From contig CALDZJ010000013.1 in the NCBI GenBank assembly GCA_937944055.1, positions 1-64,000 of the forward strand: DNA of 64,000 nucleotides. The letters are read 5' to 3'. This DNA is from an uncultured Verrucomicrobiales bacterium (lineage in GTDB: Bacteria > Verrucomicrobiota > Verrucomicrobiia > Verrucomicrobiales > Akkermansiaceae). Shown piece by piece: positions 8,301 through 17,680 of this stretch; position 1 is the first letter of the stretch; each line of letters opens with the position of its first letter. The notes beneath the pieces were generated by a model. The model worked only from the letters and a program-made list of their open reading frames with translations. It did not search any database and was not told where the DNA came from. A program made the position numbers and the translations under genes.

Positions 8301-9916
8301 ACATCGAGCACGAAGGACTAGACTCAGGCAGTCTCACCCGCATCATCCGCGATGATCAGACCGATGCCCAAACCCGCGCCGCAGCTCTCAATCTCTTCCT
8401 CAAAGGGAACCCTGAAGACGCCGACCTCCTTCTCAGCGAAGCCGCCGCCTCCAAAAATGACACCCTCGCCAACGCGGCACTCACCCTCGCTTCCAAGCGC
8501 AACCCCGCCGCCACCGTCGCCGCCCTTCGAGGCGCCCTCGCCTCAGAGAATAGCGCTCGGCGCCAAACCGCATGGAGAATTATCGCCAACCTCCCTGCCG
8601 AACACGCCGTCCCCCTCCTCCGCGATGGCCTCAATCAACTCAGCGAAGGCAAAGGAGACCGCGCCTCAAATCTCGATCTCTTGACCGCAGCCCAATCGCG
8701 CGAAGAACCCGCCATCAAATCCGCCCTCACCAACTACCAAGCCTCACTCGACCAAGATGACCCCCTCGCCAAATGGCAAAACACCCTCGCCGGAGGAAAC
8801 GCCAAACGCGGATTTAAAATCTACAAATCCCACGGAGCCGCGCAGTGCATGCGTTGCCACCGCGCTGATTCAGGCCACTCCGAGGGAGGAGAAGCTGGTC
8901 CTAACCTCATGGGCGTCGCGCTCCGGCACGATGCACGAGGCCTCCTCGAATCCCTCATCCTCCCGCATGCCCAGATCGCCGATGGCTTCGGCATCGCAAA
9001 CTTAAAATTCCAAGATGGCTCCAGCAAAGCAGGCCTCATCATCAGCCAAAACGAGCAACACCTCGACCTCAAGGAAGGAGAATCACAGATCTGGCGCATC
9101 AAACGCAGCGACCTCGCCGAAGAGCCCAAGCCCCTCTCAGGAATGCCTGCCATGGGAGCCATCCTCACACCCACCGAAACCCGAGACCTCCTCGCCTGGC
9201 TCCTCACCCTCACCAAAGCAAACCCTGAAACCCCTCCGAACTATAAAGTTGAAGAACTCACCTTTGACAAAGCCAAAAAGATGGACGAAGTCCAAAAAAC
9301 CACCGAGACTCCCGCCCCTCAACCCACCGAACCAAAAAAGAACGTGAGCGAAACAAAAAAAATCGACCCAGCAATCGACCCAGCAGTGATGGCACTGGGA
9401 AAACAGCAATACATGCTTTGCGCAGCCTGCCACGGCCAACAAGGTGAAGGCGTCGCCAACGTGGGACCACCCTTAGCCAACTCAGAATGGGTCACCGGAC
9501 CCATCGAGAACCTCATCCGGATTCAGCTCCGTGGACTCAAAGGCCCTATCAAAGTAAATGGCAAAGACTATGACTTCCCCGCCGGAATGGTCGCCATGGG
9601 AATGGGCCAGCCAGATGAAAACATCGCCGCCGTCCTCACTTACATTCGTAATGATTTTGGCAATACCGGAACCCCCGTCACCCCAGCAATGGTCGCCGCT
9701 CTAAAAGGCGAAATCGGGAAACCCCAGCTCACAGTTGCCGATCTCATCGACCCACACGCCTCTGCCGCCACCAGCGAGCCAGATGCCCCAGCACCCGTCC
9801 TCGCCCAGATTCCCTCCACCGGACTCGGCGCTCCCACCATCGGCCTTGTCATGTTCCTCATCATCGCCGGGCTCAGCCTCCTTGGCGCGCTCCGCATGAA
9901 GGCCACCTCCAAGTAA
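5390..9916 (+). CDS. PVC-type membrane-anchored beta-propeller/HEAT/di-cytochrome c protein
   Basis: A 1508-residue secreted protein. It has a signal peptide (residues 1-25, Leu/Ala-rich), an N-terminal jelly-roll-like domain (about 28-180), and a PVC-type dehydrogenase/sorbosone-like beta-propeller (about 190-620, with GLRNPKEIAFD and YVADYVSGW). HEAT-like repeats follow (about 630-1110), then a first cytochrome c domain with CMRCH (1153-1157) and a second with CAACH (1344-1348) and methionine-rich GMVAMGMGQ. A C-terminal membrane helix sits near 1482-1500. Such proteins are abundant in Planctomycetota and Verrucomicrobiota and are thought to oxidise sugars or alcohols in the periplasm and pass electrons to a haem chain; no substrate is established. 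The C-terminal helix would tether it to a membrane. A bidirectional terminator follows. Domain calls are firm; reaction is inference. Confidence 0.88.
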   Translation: MRFLISLPHALVLALALALPLPLSATDLVYDAFESDGFGEWALEGKAFGKSPTAASPRGLNGKVTAYSGSYYVSSAHGGDRPTGSLTSPEIELKLPYLGFHISGGKHKGKTAVQLLIDNKVVLEANGQNSLVMRQVIWPLKDHLGKKARLRIIDNESGTWGIINADHFVFSDQPQPFFPKTINPTARPNSARVATDVIPGMTVPNGSVVTLFANNKDHKIYSPTAITVDDQGKVYIAETHRLRSGVEDNRDHLYWIVDDMASQSTDDRLAMYEKWKGRFPPERLTKVSDKVRILVDSDGDGVADTSQIFADQFNKPLDGVAAGVMAFEGKIYFACIPNIMTLEDTDGDLKADVQNIIQDGFGVRVSFSGHDLNGFVLGPDGRLYATIGDRGFSITTREGKLYHFPGQGAILRFDPDGSHMEVVHTGLRNPKEIAFDKFGTAITVDNNSDQGDRARVVFMLEGADSGWRMGHQILHSFHTTAGIPDRPINQWMQEKMWEPQNEAQPGHIIPPMLNLTSGPSGLAYYPGTGFSLGCRDQFLICDYRGSAAVSGIWNFSIKEKGAGFAVDQARKFNWGVAATDLEWGPDGKLYVADYVSGWSSHNNGRIYSLAEKNPGESISQLLAETNLKEAPSATLASLLSHPDQRIRLRAQLYLADRPDALGHFTAASNQTLNPIERLHGIWGLGIMARKHQSQAATAFLVKQLQNNVPLVRAQIAQALGESTLKNADFLTPLLSDGAPRVRALAAIAIGRIRDPKALPAILEMIQLNERTSPGDPTLRHSGVMALLGSASEPELSKMARHDSHAIRHSALLALRRLGSPECANFLGDTNLLIANDAIRAIHDTQIEAARPVMTPLLDDPALGSSQRPISRMLLRRLIHSAFRIGNKQNLTRLIKAAAHPTFPIEERQEAMRLLAMWVEPHAVDQSIGKHAPLPSRDPQILKTVLTKNIGLLLAGGPEIFGNTMKLALKNNIEHEGLDSGSLTRIIRDDQTDAQTRAAALNLFLKGNPEDADLLLSEAAASKNDTLANAALTLASKRNPAATVAALRGALASENSARRQTAWRIIANLPAEHAVPLLRDGLNQLSEGKGDRASNLDLLTAAQSREEPAIKSALTNYQASLDQDDPLAKWQNTLAGGNAKRGFKIYKSHGAAQCMRCHRADSGHSEGGEAGPNLMGVALRHDARGLLESLILPHAQIADGFGIANLKFQDGSSKAGLIISQNEQHLDLKEGESQIWRIKRSDLAEEPKPLSGMPAMGAILTPTETRDLLAWLLTLTKANPETPPNYKVEELTFDKAKKMDEVQKTTETPAPQPTEPKKNVSETKKIDPAIDPAVMALGKQQYMLCAACHGQQGEGVANVGPPLANSEWVTGPIENLIRIQLRGLKGPIKVNGKDYDFPAGMVAMGMGQPDENIAAVLTYIRNDFGNTGTPVTPAMVAALKGEIGKPQLTVADLIDPHASAATSEPDAPAPVLAQIPSTGLGAPTIGLVMFLIIAGLSLLGALRMKATSK

Positions 9917-9936
9917 GCTGACCAAAACAAACTCTC

Positions 9937-9967
9937 AAAAACGCTCCGGGAAACCGGGGCGTTTTTT
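9937..9967. terminator. Bidirectional intrinsic terminator between cytochrome gene and modC
   Basis: ACGCTCCGG (9941-9949) and CCGGGGCGT (9954-9962) form a 9-bp stem with one G-T pair around the tetraloop GAAA. It is flanked by an A run on the left and six Ts on the right, so it can stop both the plus-strand cytochrome gene and the minus-strand modC. Confidence 0.85.
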
Positions 9968-9976
9968 GCGCCTACC

Positions 9977-10609
9977 TTAGCCCATCTCCAAGACCCGATC
10001 TCCCAAAGCCCTCGCCTCAACAATAGAATGGGTCACATGCAAGGTCGTCACCTTTTCCCGCTCAATCATGGCTCGAATCATTGTCAAAACATCCTCATGT
10101 CGCGCCTCATCCAAGCCACTGAGAGCCTCATCCAGACACAACAACCTCGGCCGTAAAGCCAAGGCCCGCCCTAGAGCAACTCGTCTCGATTCCCCACCCG
10201 ACAATCCCTTCGGTAACCTCTCCAACAAATCTTCCAAACCTAATCCCACTGCCAAGCTCTCCACTCGCTCGCCCATCGCCTTCCGCTTCCATCCATGCAG
10301 CCTCGGGCCAAATGCCAGATGCTCCCGCACCGTCATCGTAGGAAATAGGACCACATCTTGAGGAACCAAGCCCACCCCTCGTCCTCCCGCCGCCAAGTTC
10401 GTAACATCCTCCCCCCCCAAATAAATTTTCCCAGCCTGCCGCCACGCCTCTCGCAAGCCACAAATCACCTCCATCACCGTCGTCTTCCCGCAGCCACTCG
10501 GCCCCATCAAGGAGAGACACTCCCCCTCCGCAATCTCCAAAGAAAAATCCCGAAGCTCAAAGGCTCCCACTCTCACTGCCAATTTCTCAAGCCTCAAAAA
10601 ACCACTCAC
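9977..10609 (-). CDS. modC: ABC transporter ATP-binding protein, ModC-like
   Basis: A 210-residue cytoplasmic ATPase that powers the oxyanion importer. It has Walker A GPSGCGKTT, a Q-loop (LVPQDVVLFP), the signature LSGGESRR, Walker B LLCLDEALSGLDE and the switch histidine in LHVTHS. Classic ModC is about 350 residues with a C-terminal TOBE/Mop anion-sensing domain; this one ends right after the nucleotide-binding domain, so it lacks that regulation. Its ATG overlaps the modB stop by 4 bp, so translation is coupled. Assignment to molybdate rests on the ModB-like partner and the ModA gene nearby. Another oxyanion such as tungstate is possible. Confidence 0.8.
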   Translation of the reverse strand: MSGFLRLEKLAVRVGAFELRDFSLEIAEGECLSLMGPSGCGKTTVMEVICGLREAWRQAGKIYLGGEDVTNLAAGGRGVGLVPQDVVLFPTMTVREHLAFGPRLHGWKRKAMGERVESLAVGLGLEDLLERLPKGLSGGESRRVALGRALALRPRLLCLDEALSGLDEARHEDVLTMIRAMIEREKVTTLHVTHSIVEARALGDRVLEMG

Positions 10610-11598
10610 CGCGAACCTCCTCTCCCTAAAAAACCCCTCACCAAAAGCAAGGTCGATACCGCAATCACAACCATGATTAAGGAAAGCGCCGCCGCTCCCG
10701 CAAGATTCCCTAAATTAATCTCCAAAAAAACCGAGCTTGATAGCACCTCTGTTCTCCCTCGCGTTGCCCCCGCGAAGATCAAAATAGGCCCGAATTCTCC
10801 GAGCGCGCGAGCCCAAGCCATCGTCCCCGCCGCAATCATCCCCTTGCTCGCCAGCGGAAAAATCACCCGGGCGAAGGCCTGCCCGCGATGGCAGCCCAGA
10901 GTCATCGCCACCTCTTCATAACGCGGACTAATTTGGTCAAAGCTCGTCCTCATCGTCCGGATCGCAAAGGCCGCCGCCACCGGAAACTGAGCTAACACCA
11001 CCCCCAACGGATGAAAGGTCATCGGCACCCCCAGCTCACCCATCGCATCCTCCAGTGAGCCAGTCGCTCCCCGCCAAAACATCGCCGCCAAAGTCGCTAA
11101 AATTGCCAAACTCCCCAAAACGGCAGGAACGATCCTCCCCCTCCTCTCAGATCCCATAAAACTCAACACCGCCCCCAGAAAAAGCCCCCCTGCCAGCACC
11201 CACGCAGCTTCCGAAAGTGACACTCTATTAAAAAGAATCAGCAAGCTTAAACCCACCACCAATGGCGGAAGAAGAATCGGCACATCGATCAAGGTGTCCA
11301 AAAGTGCCCGCCCCCTAAAGCGATAGCGTGAGAGCAGATAACCCACCGGAACCGCCACCAAGACCGACAAAATCGCCGTCGCAGTGCAGGTCGCAAAGGT
11401 CAGTTTTATCGAATGCTGAATCGCCGGATCCTCTAAAACACGCCCCACCTCAGACCAAGAAACACTCAGCACATTCGCCCCTAACATTAACAAAATCAGC
11501 CCCAGATAGCTCACCACAGACAGAACTAAAAAAAGAAGAAAAGGCCACTCCGGCCTCACCTTCCAAATCTTCTGCATCTTCTGATTCGATTCGCTCAT
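10606..11598 (-). CDS. modB: Molybdate-type ABC transporter permease, enlarged
   Basis: A 330-residue inner-membrane permease. The C-terminal half has the EAA-type loop typical of ModB (EEVAMTLGCHRGQAFARVIFPL, then ALGEFGPILIFAGATRGRTEVL). The N-terminal half has the usual membrane segments, with PVGYLLSRYRF and DVPILLPPLVVGL. ModB is normally about 225 residues. Here an extra part, roughly residues 120-200 with two more hydrophobic segments (VLAGGLFLGAVLSFMG and VLGSLAILATLAAMFW), lies inside. I choose the ATG at 11598 (MSESNQ) because AGGAAG sits seven bases before it; the track start is 24 bp upstream. Cotranscribed with modC. Confidence 0.82.
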   Translation of the reverse strand: MSESNQKMQKIWKVRPEWPFLLFLVLSVVSYLGLILLMLGANVLSVSWSEVGRVLEDPAIQHSIKLTFATCTATAILSVLVAVPVGYLLSRYRFRGRALLDTLIDVPILLPPLVVGLSLLILFNRVSLSEAAWVLAGGLFLGAVLSFMGSERRGRIVPAVLGSLAILATLAAMFWRGATGSLEDAMGELGVPMTFHPLGVVLAQFPVAAAFAIRTMRTSFDQISPRYEEVAMTLGCHRGQAFARVIFPLASKGMIAAGTMAWARALGEFGPILIFAGATRGRTEVLSSSVFLEINLGNLAGAAALSLIMVVIAVSTLLLVRGFLGRGGSR

Positions 11599-11730
11599 CC
11601 CCTCACTTCCTGGCCCCAGCATCCCCTAAGCCATCCAAAAATCCAGACTCGTATTCTCCCAATTCACCTCCTCTCGTAAACGACAATTCAATTGACCACA
11701 AGGCCCCGCTCCCCTAACCCTCATCGCCTC

Positions 11731-12847
11731 ATGGAAAATGAATCCGTCGCTGACCTCCTGGCGATCGACACTGGCTCGATCGAGAGCCGCCTGTCGGAAC
11801 TCAGGAGGTATCTTTGACATCCCAGTCCTCACCGCCAAAATCTCCGAACTCGAGACCAAAGCGGAGAACCCAGACTTCTGGAACAATCAGTCCCAAGCCC
11901 GCGAAGTCCTCGCTGAGACCAAGCTCAACAAAGACAAACTGGATCCCTTCCTGAAACTCGAAGAAGACTTCGAGAACCTCACCACCGGGATCGAACTCGC
12001 CAAGGAATTCGATGACCTCGACTCCGCTCGCGAAGCCCGCGGCACCTTCGACCGCATCTTAAATGACCTCGAATCCTTCGAACTCATCGTCCTCCTCGAT
12101 GCCCCCTCAGATCCCAAAAACGCCTACCTCACCATCCAATCCGGCGCGGGCGGCACTGAAGCCTGCGACTGGGCCGCCATGCTCTACCGCATGTACACCC
12201 GCTGGGCGGAGCAAAACGATTTTAAAATCACCGTCACCGACTACCAAGAAGGTGAAGAAGCAGGCATCTCCTCCGCCTCTCTGAAAATCGACGGCCCCTT
12301 CGCCTACGGCTACCTAAAAGCAGAACGCGGCGTCCATCGCCTCGTCCGCATCTCCCCCTTTGATAGCGCCGGCAAGCGACACACCTCCTTCGCCTCCATC
12401 GATGTCACTCCTGAGATTGATGAGAACATTGTCATCGAGATTCCCGACTCCGATGTCGAAATCTCCACCGCTCGCTCCGGCGGAAGTGGCGGCCAAAATG
12501 TCAACAAAGTCGAGACCGCCGTCATCATGAAGCACCTCCCCACCGGCATCATGATCCGCTCCACCCAAGAACGCTCCCAGCTCCGCAACCGCGAAAACGC
12601 ATGGTCCATCCTCCGTGCCAAGCTCTACCAAATCGAAGAAGACAAGCAAAAGGCCGAGGCCGACCGCACCTACTCCGAAAAAGGCGAAATCGGCTGGGGC
12701 AGCCAAATCCGTTCCTACGTCTTCCAGCCTTACCAAATGGTCAAAGACCTCCGCACCGGCGAAGAAACCGGCAACATCCAAAACGTCATGGACGGAGCCA
12801 TCGACCCCTTCATCGAAGCCATGCTCCGCGGCCAAAAACGCGACTAA
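11731..12847 (+). CDS. prfB: Peptide chain release factor 2 with programmed +1 frameshift
   Basis: RF2 releases finished proteins at UAA and UGA. The true start is ATG 11731 ([13 protein letters not shown]...), which reads 28 codons to CTT TGA (11812-11817). A +1 shift then continues into the long frame at GAC IPV..., giving about 371 residues. The track shows only the second frame, with a false start at 11738. Key parts are the SPF tripeptide that reads the stop codon (VRISPFDS) and the GGQ peptidyl-transfer motif ([11 protein letters not shown]). It controls its own level: when RF2 is scarce the ribosome pauses at UGA and shifts. It starts about 130 bp from the divergent modB start. Very firm call. 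Confidence 0.97.
11803..11818 (+). promoter_or_regulatory. prfB programmed +1 frameshift site
   Basis: An internal Shine-Dalgarno-like AGGAGG (11803-11808), three bases, then CTT TGA C (11812-11818). This is the same arrangement as in E. coli prfB, where the upstream pairing and slippery CUU push the ribosome forward one base at UGA. Confidence 0.95.
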
Positions 12848-12863
12848 AGTTAGTTCAGAGCTA

Positions 12864-12981
12864 ACCGCAGAGACGCAGAGGTCGGGGAGTAACGCCGAGA
12901 CCTCAAAAAAACTCCGCGTCACTCCCCGACCTCCGCGCCTCCGCGCCTCTGCGGTGAAAGGTGAAAGGTGAAAGGTGAAAA
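12864..12981. repeat. Large imperfect inverted repeat plus GGTGAAA tandem repeats
   Basis: Directly after prfB, ACCGCAGAGACGCAGAGGTCGGGGAGT is mirrored by ACTCCCCGACCTCCGCGCC...CTCTGCGGT (12864-12955), forming a long imperfect hairpin. The right arm has CCTCCGCG twice. It is followed by four GGTGAAA units (12953-12981). It resembles the CGCAGAGACGCAGAG-type intergenic repeats scattered in many environmental genomes. It has no T run, so it is not a simple terminator. Confidence 0.7.
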
Positions 12982-12993
12982 ACTAGGAAGCCC

Positions 12994-14085
12994 CTACTTC
13001 CCAAAATTAATACACATCGCCGTCGGCACCTCCGCCCGATGCCCACTAAAAATCAGCTTCCCCGTCTCCTGATCAATGCGATGACTCGTCACTTCATGCG
13101 ACTTCTGCCCCGCCACCAGCAACCATTTCCCGGAAGGCGAGAGATTAATATTCCGAGGAATCCACACCTCCGCCGGAGTGGTAGCAAGTCGGGTCAAACT
13201 CCCATCTTCCGCGATTGATAAAACTGTGAGGGAGTCCCGCCCTCCTTCTGTAAGGTCACGGTTCGCAGTATAGATGAATTTGCCATCCTTCGAGACTCGG
13301 ATCTCAGAGCAGGTCATATTTTGATCCTCTGCCCCTTCCGGCAGCACCCTGATCGTCTCTTTCGCAGCCAGTTTCCCGCTTTTCTTATCCCTTAAAAAAA
13401 CAGTCACACTGAGAGTCAGCTCATTTAAAACATAAGCATGAGACCCGTCGTTCCCAAATTTCATATGGCGCGGCCCAGAGCCCGGGATCGATTTGAAAGC
13501 ACCCTGATCTGTCAACTCCCCCTGCTTATCGAAGGCGTAAAACTTCACCTCATCCATCCCTAAATCCGGCGCATAGGCGAAGCGATTATCCGGTCCAGCA
13601 TAGACCGAGTGGGCATGCGCCCGAGTTTGGCGCCTTTTATGAATGCTCGATCCCTCATGCTGCATCAAAGAAGCTAACTCCCCGATCTCTCCCCCATTCA
13701 CCGGAAAAGAGACCACCTTACCACCGCCATAATCAGCCCCAAATAGCACCCTCTCCTCGGCATCAAGACTCACATGGCAAAGCCCTCCCCCATCGTATCT
13801 CCGAACTGATAACTCGCTCAGCTTCCCGTCTTTAATCGCATAAGAAGACACCGCTCCTTTCCCGTCAGACTTATAAGTAGAAAAAATGACATCACCCGCC
13901 TTGTTCAACTCTTGGAAGCTCATTCCAGCCCCTTTCACCGCATGTTGACGCTGCGTGAGCGCTCCCGTTTCCTCATTCAGCTGAAGGGTAAATATCCCAT
14001 CCGAGCCCGACCCCACAAAAACCGTGGTCATTTCTCCATAAATCGTTCCCACAAGCGCCGTCGCAGCTAAAATCACTCTTTTCAT
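12994..14085 (-). CDS. Lactonase family beta-propeller (6-phosphogluconolactonase-like), exported
   Basis: A 363-residue protein of the PF10282 lactonase family, a seven-bladed beta-propeller. Blades recur as GAVSSYAIKDGKLSEL, RHMKFGNDGSHAYVLNELTLSV and RNINLSPSGKWLLVAGQ, and HAHSVYAGPDNRFAYAPDLG carries the typical His/Asp region. Cytoplasmic members hydrolyse 6-phosphogluconolactone in the pentose phosphate pathway. This one has an N-terminal signal peptide (MKRVILAATALVGTIYG), so a periplasmic sugar-lactone substrate is more likely (inference). The ATG at 14085 follows a strong GGGAGG, although close to the start; the track's 14157 start adds an Arg-rich leader. It diverges from ppc across an 80-bp gap. 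Confidence 0.83.
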   Translation of the reverse strand: MKRVILAATALVGTIYGEMTTVFVGSGSDGIFTLQLNEETGALTQRQHAVKGAGMSFQELNKAGDVIFSTYKSDGKGAVSSYAIKDGKLSELSVRRYDGGGLCHVSLDAEERVLFGADYGGGKVVSFPVNGGEIGELASLMQHEGSSIHKRRQTRAHAHSVYAGPDNRFAYAPDLGMDEVKFYAFDKQGELTDQGAFKSIPGSGPRHMKFGNDGSHAYVLNELTLSVTVFLRDKKSGKLAAKETIRVLPEGAEDQNMTCSEIRVSKDGKFIYTANRDLTEGGRDSLTVLSIAEDGSLTRLATTPAEVWIPRNINLSPSGKWLLVAGQKSHEVTSHRIDQETGKLIFSGHRAEVPTAMCINFGK

Positions 14086-14165
14086 CCCTCCCTTTAACAA
14101 ACGACCTCGCCCTCTAAAAGACAGATCCTTGCCACTTTCTTCTTTCCGCTCCATCATCCTTCTGG

Positions 14166-16874
<2,709 letters not shown>

Positions 16875-16903
16875 AACGCGATGGGCCATCCCCCCTCCAC
16901 AAA

Positions 16904-17530
16904 GTGACTATTCTCTTTCAGGACGCAGAGATCGTGGTCGTCGAGAAAGCGAGCGGCTTCCTCTCTGTCCCCGGACGAGGGCCGGAAAAAATCGACTCCG
17001 TCTCCCACCGCATCCGCAATTCAATCGCAGGCTGCATTGACCAACCGGCAGTGCACCGACTCGATATGGATACCTCCGGACTCATGGTCCTAGCACTTAC
17101 GGCAGAGGCACACCGTCACCTTTCCCGGCAATTCCAAGAACGCCAAACCGAAAAGCACTACCTCGCCCTGCTGGAAGGTGAACTCCAAGAGGAAGAAGGC
17201 CTCATACGCCTGCCCTTCCGGCTCGATGTCGAGAACCGGCCTCACCAGATCTATGATGCCATCCATGGTAAAATGGGCATCTCGCATTGGAAAAATCTCG
17301 GTATCGAGAACGGATTCACCCGCATCGCCTTCCATCCCATCACCGGACGGACACACCAACTTCGCGTCCACGCCGCTCACGAAAAAGGCCTCGGCATCCC
17401 CATCGTAGGTGATCCTCTCTACGGAAGCGGAAGCGAACCCGGCGAGCTGAAGCTTCACGCCACCGAGCTCAGCTTCACCCACCCAAACTCTGGAGAACGC
17501 CTGACCTTCAAGTCCCCAGCCCCTTTTTAA
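16904..17530 (+). CDS. RluA-family pseudouridine synthase, short form
   Basis: A 208-residue catalytic domain of the RluA family, which isomerises uridine to pseudouridine in rRNA or tRNA. The catalytic motif HRLDMDTSGLMVLAL carries the nucleophilic Asp, and FHPITGRTHQLRVHAAH and IVGDPLYG are the other family blocks. It lacks the N-terminal S4 RNA-binding domain of RluC/RluD, as RluA and TruC do. Start is GTG (16904) with no strong ribosome site, so coupling to ppc is possible. Target base cannot be assigned. A second RluA-type gene with an S4 domain is at 45574-46539. The 150 bp after it (17531-17680) lies between convergent genes and shows no gene or clear terminator. Confidence 0.88.
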   Translation: MTILFQDAEIVVVEKASGFLSVPGRGPEKIDSVSHRIRNSIAGCIDQPAVHRLDMDTSGLMVLALTAEAHRHLSRQFQERQTEKHYLALLEGELQEEEGLIRLPFRLDVENRPHQIYDAIHGKMGISHWKNLGIENGFTRIAFHPITGRTHQLRVHAAHEKGLGIPIVGDPLYGSGSEPGELKLHATELSFTHPNSGERLTFKSPAPF

Positions 17531-17680
17531 ACCTAAAACCGCCAGTTAAAATCGTGAAGGGGGAGCAGATGCTGCTTTCGCAAAAAAAACTCCCCCCCCA
17601 TGAAGCGGACTGCCCTCCACGAGGCGAGCAGCACCTGAGCCTCAGGCTCCTAGATTACTAAAGCTCTTGTGGAAAATCTT

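Noticed and set aside
17634-17646. Possible hairpin CCTGAGCCTCAGG after the short RluA gene
   Set aside because: Short stem with no T run on either strand, so it is not a convincing terminator.
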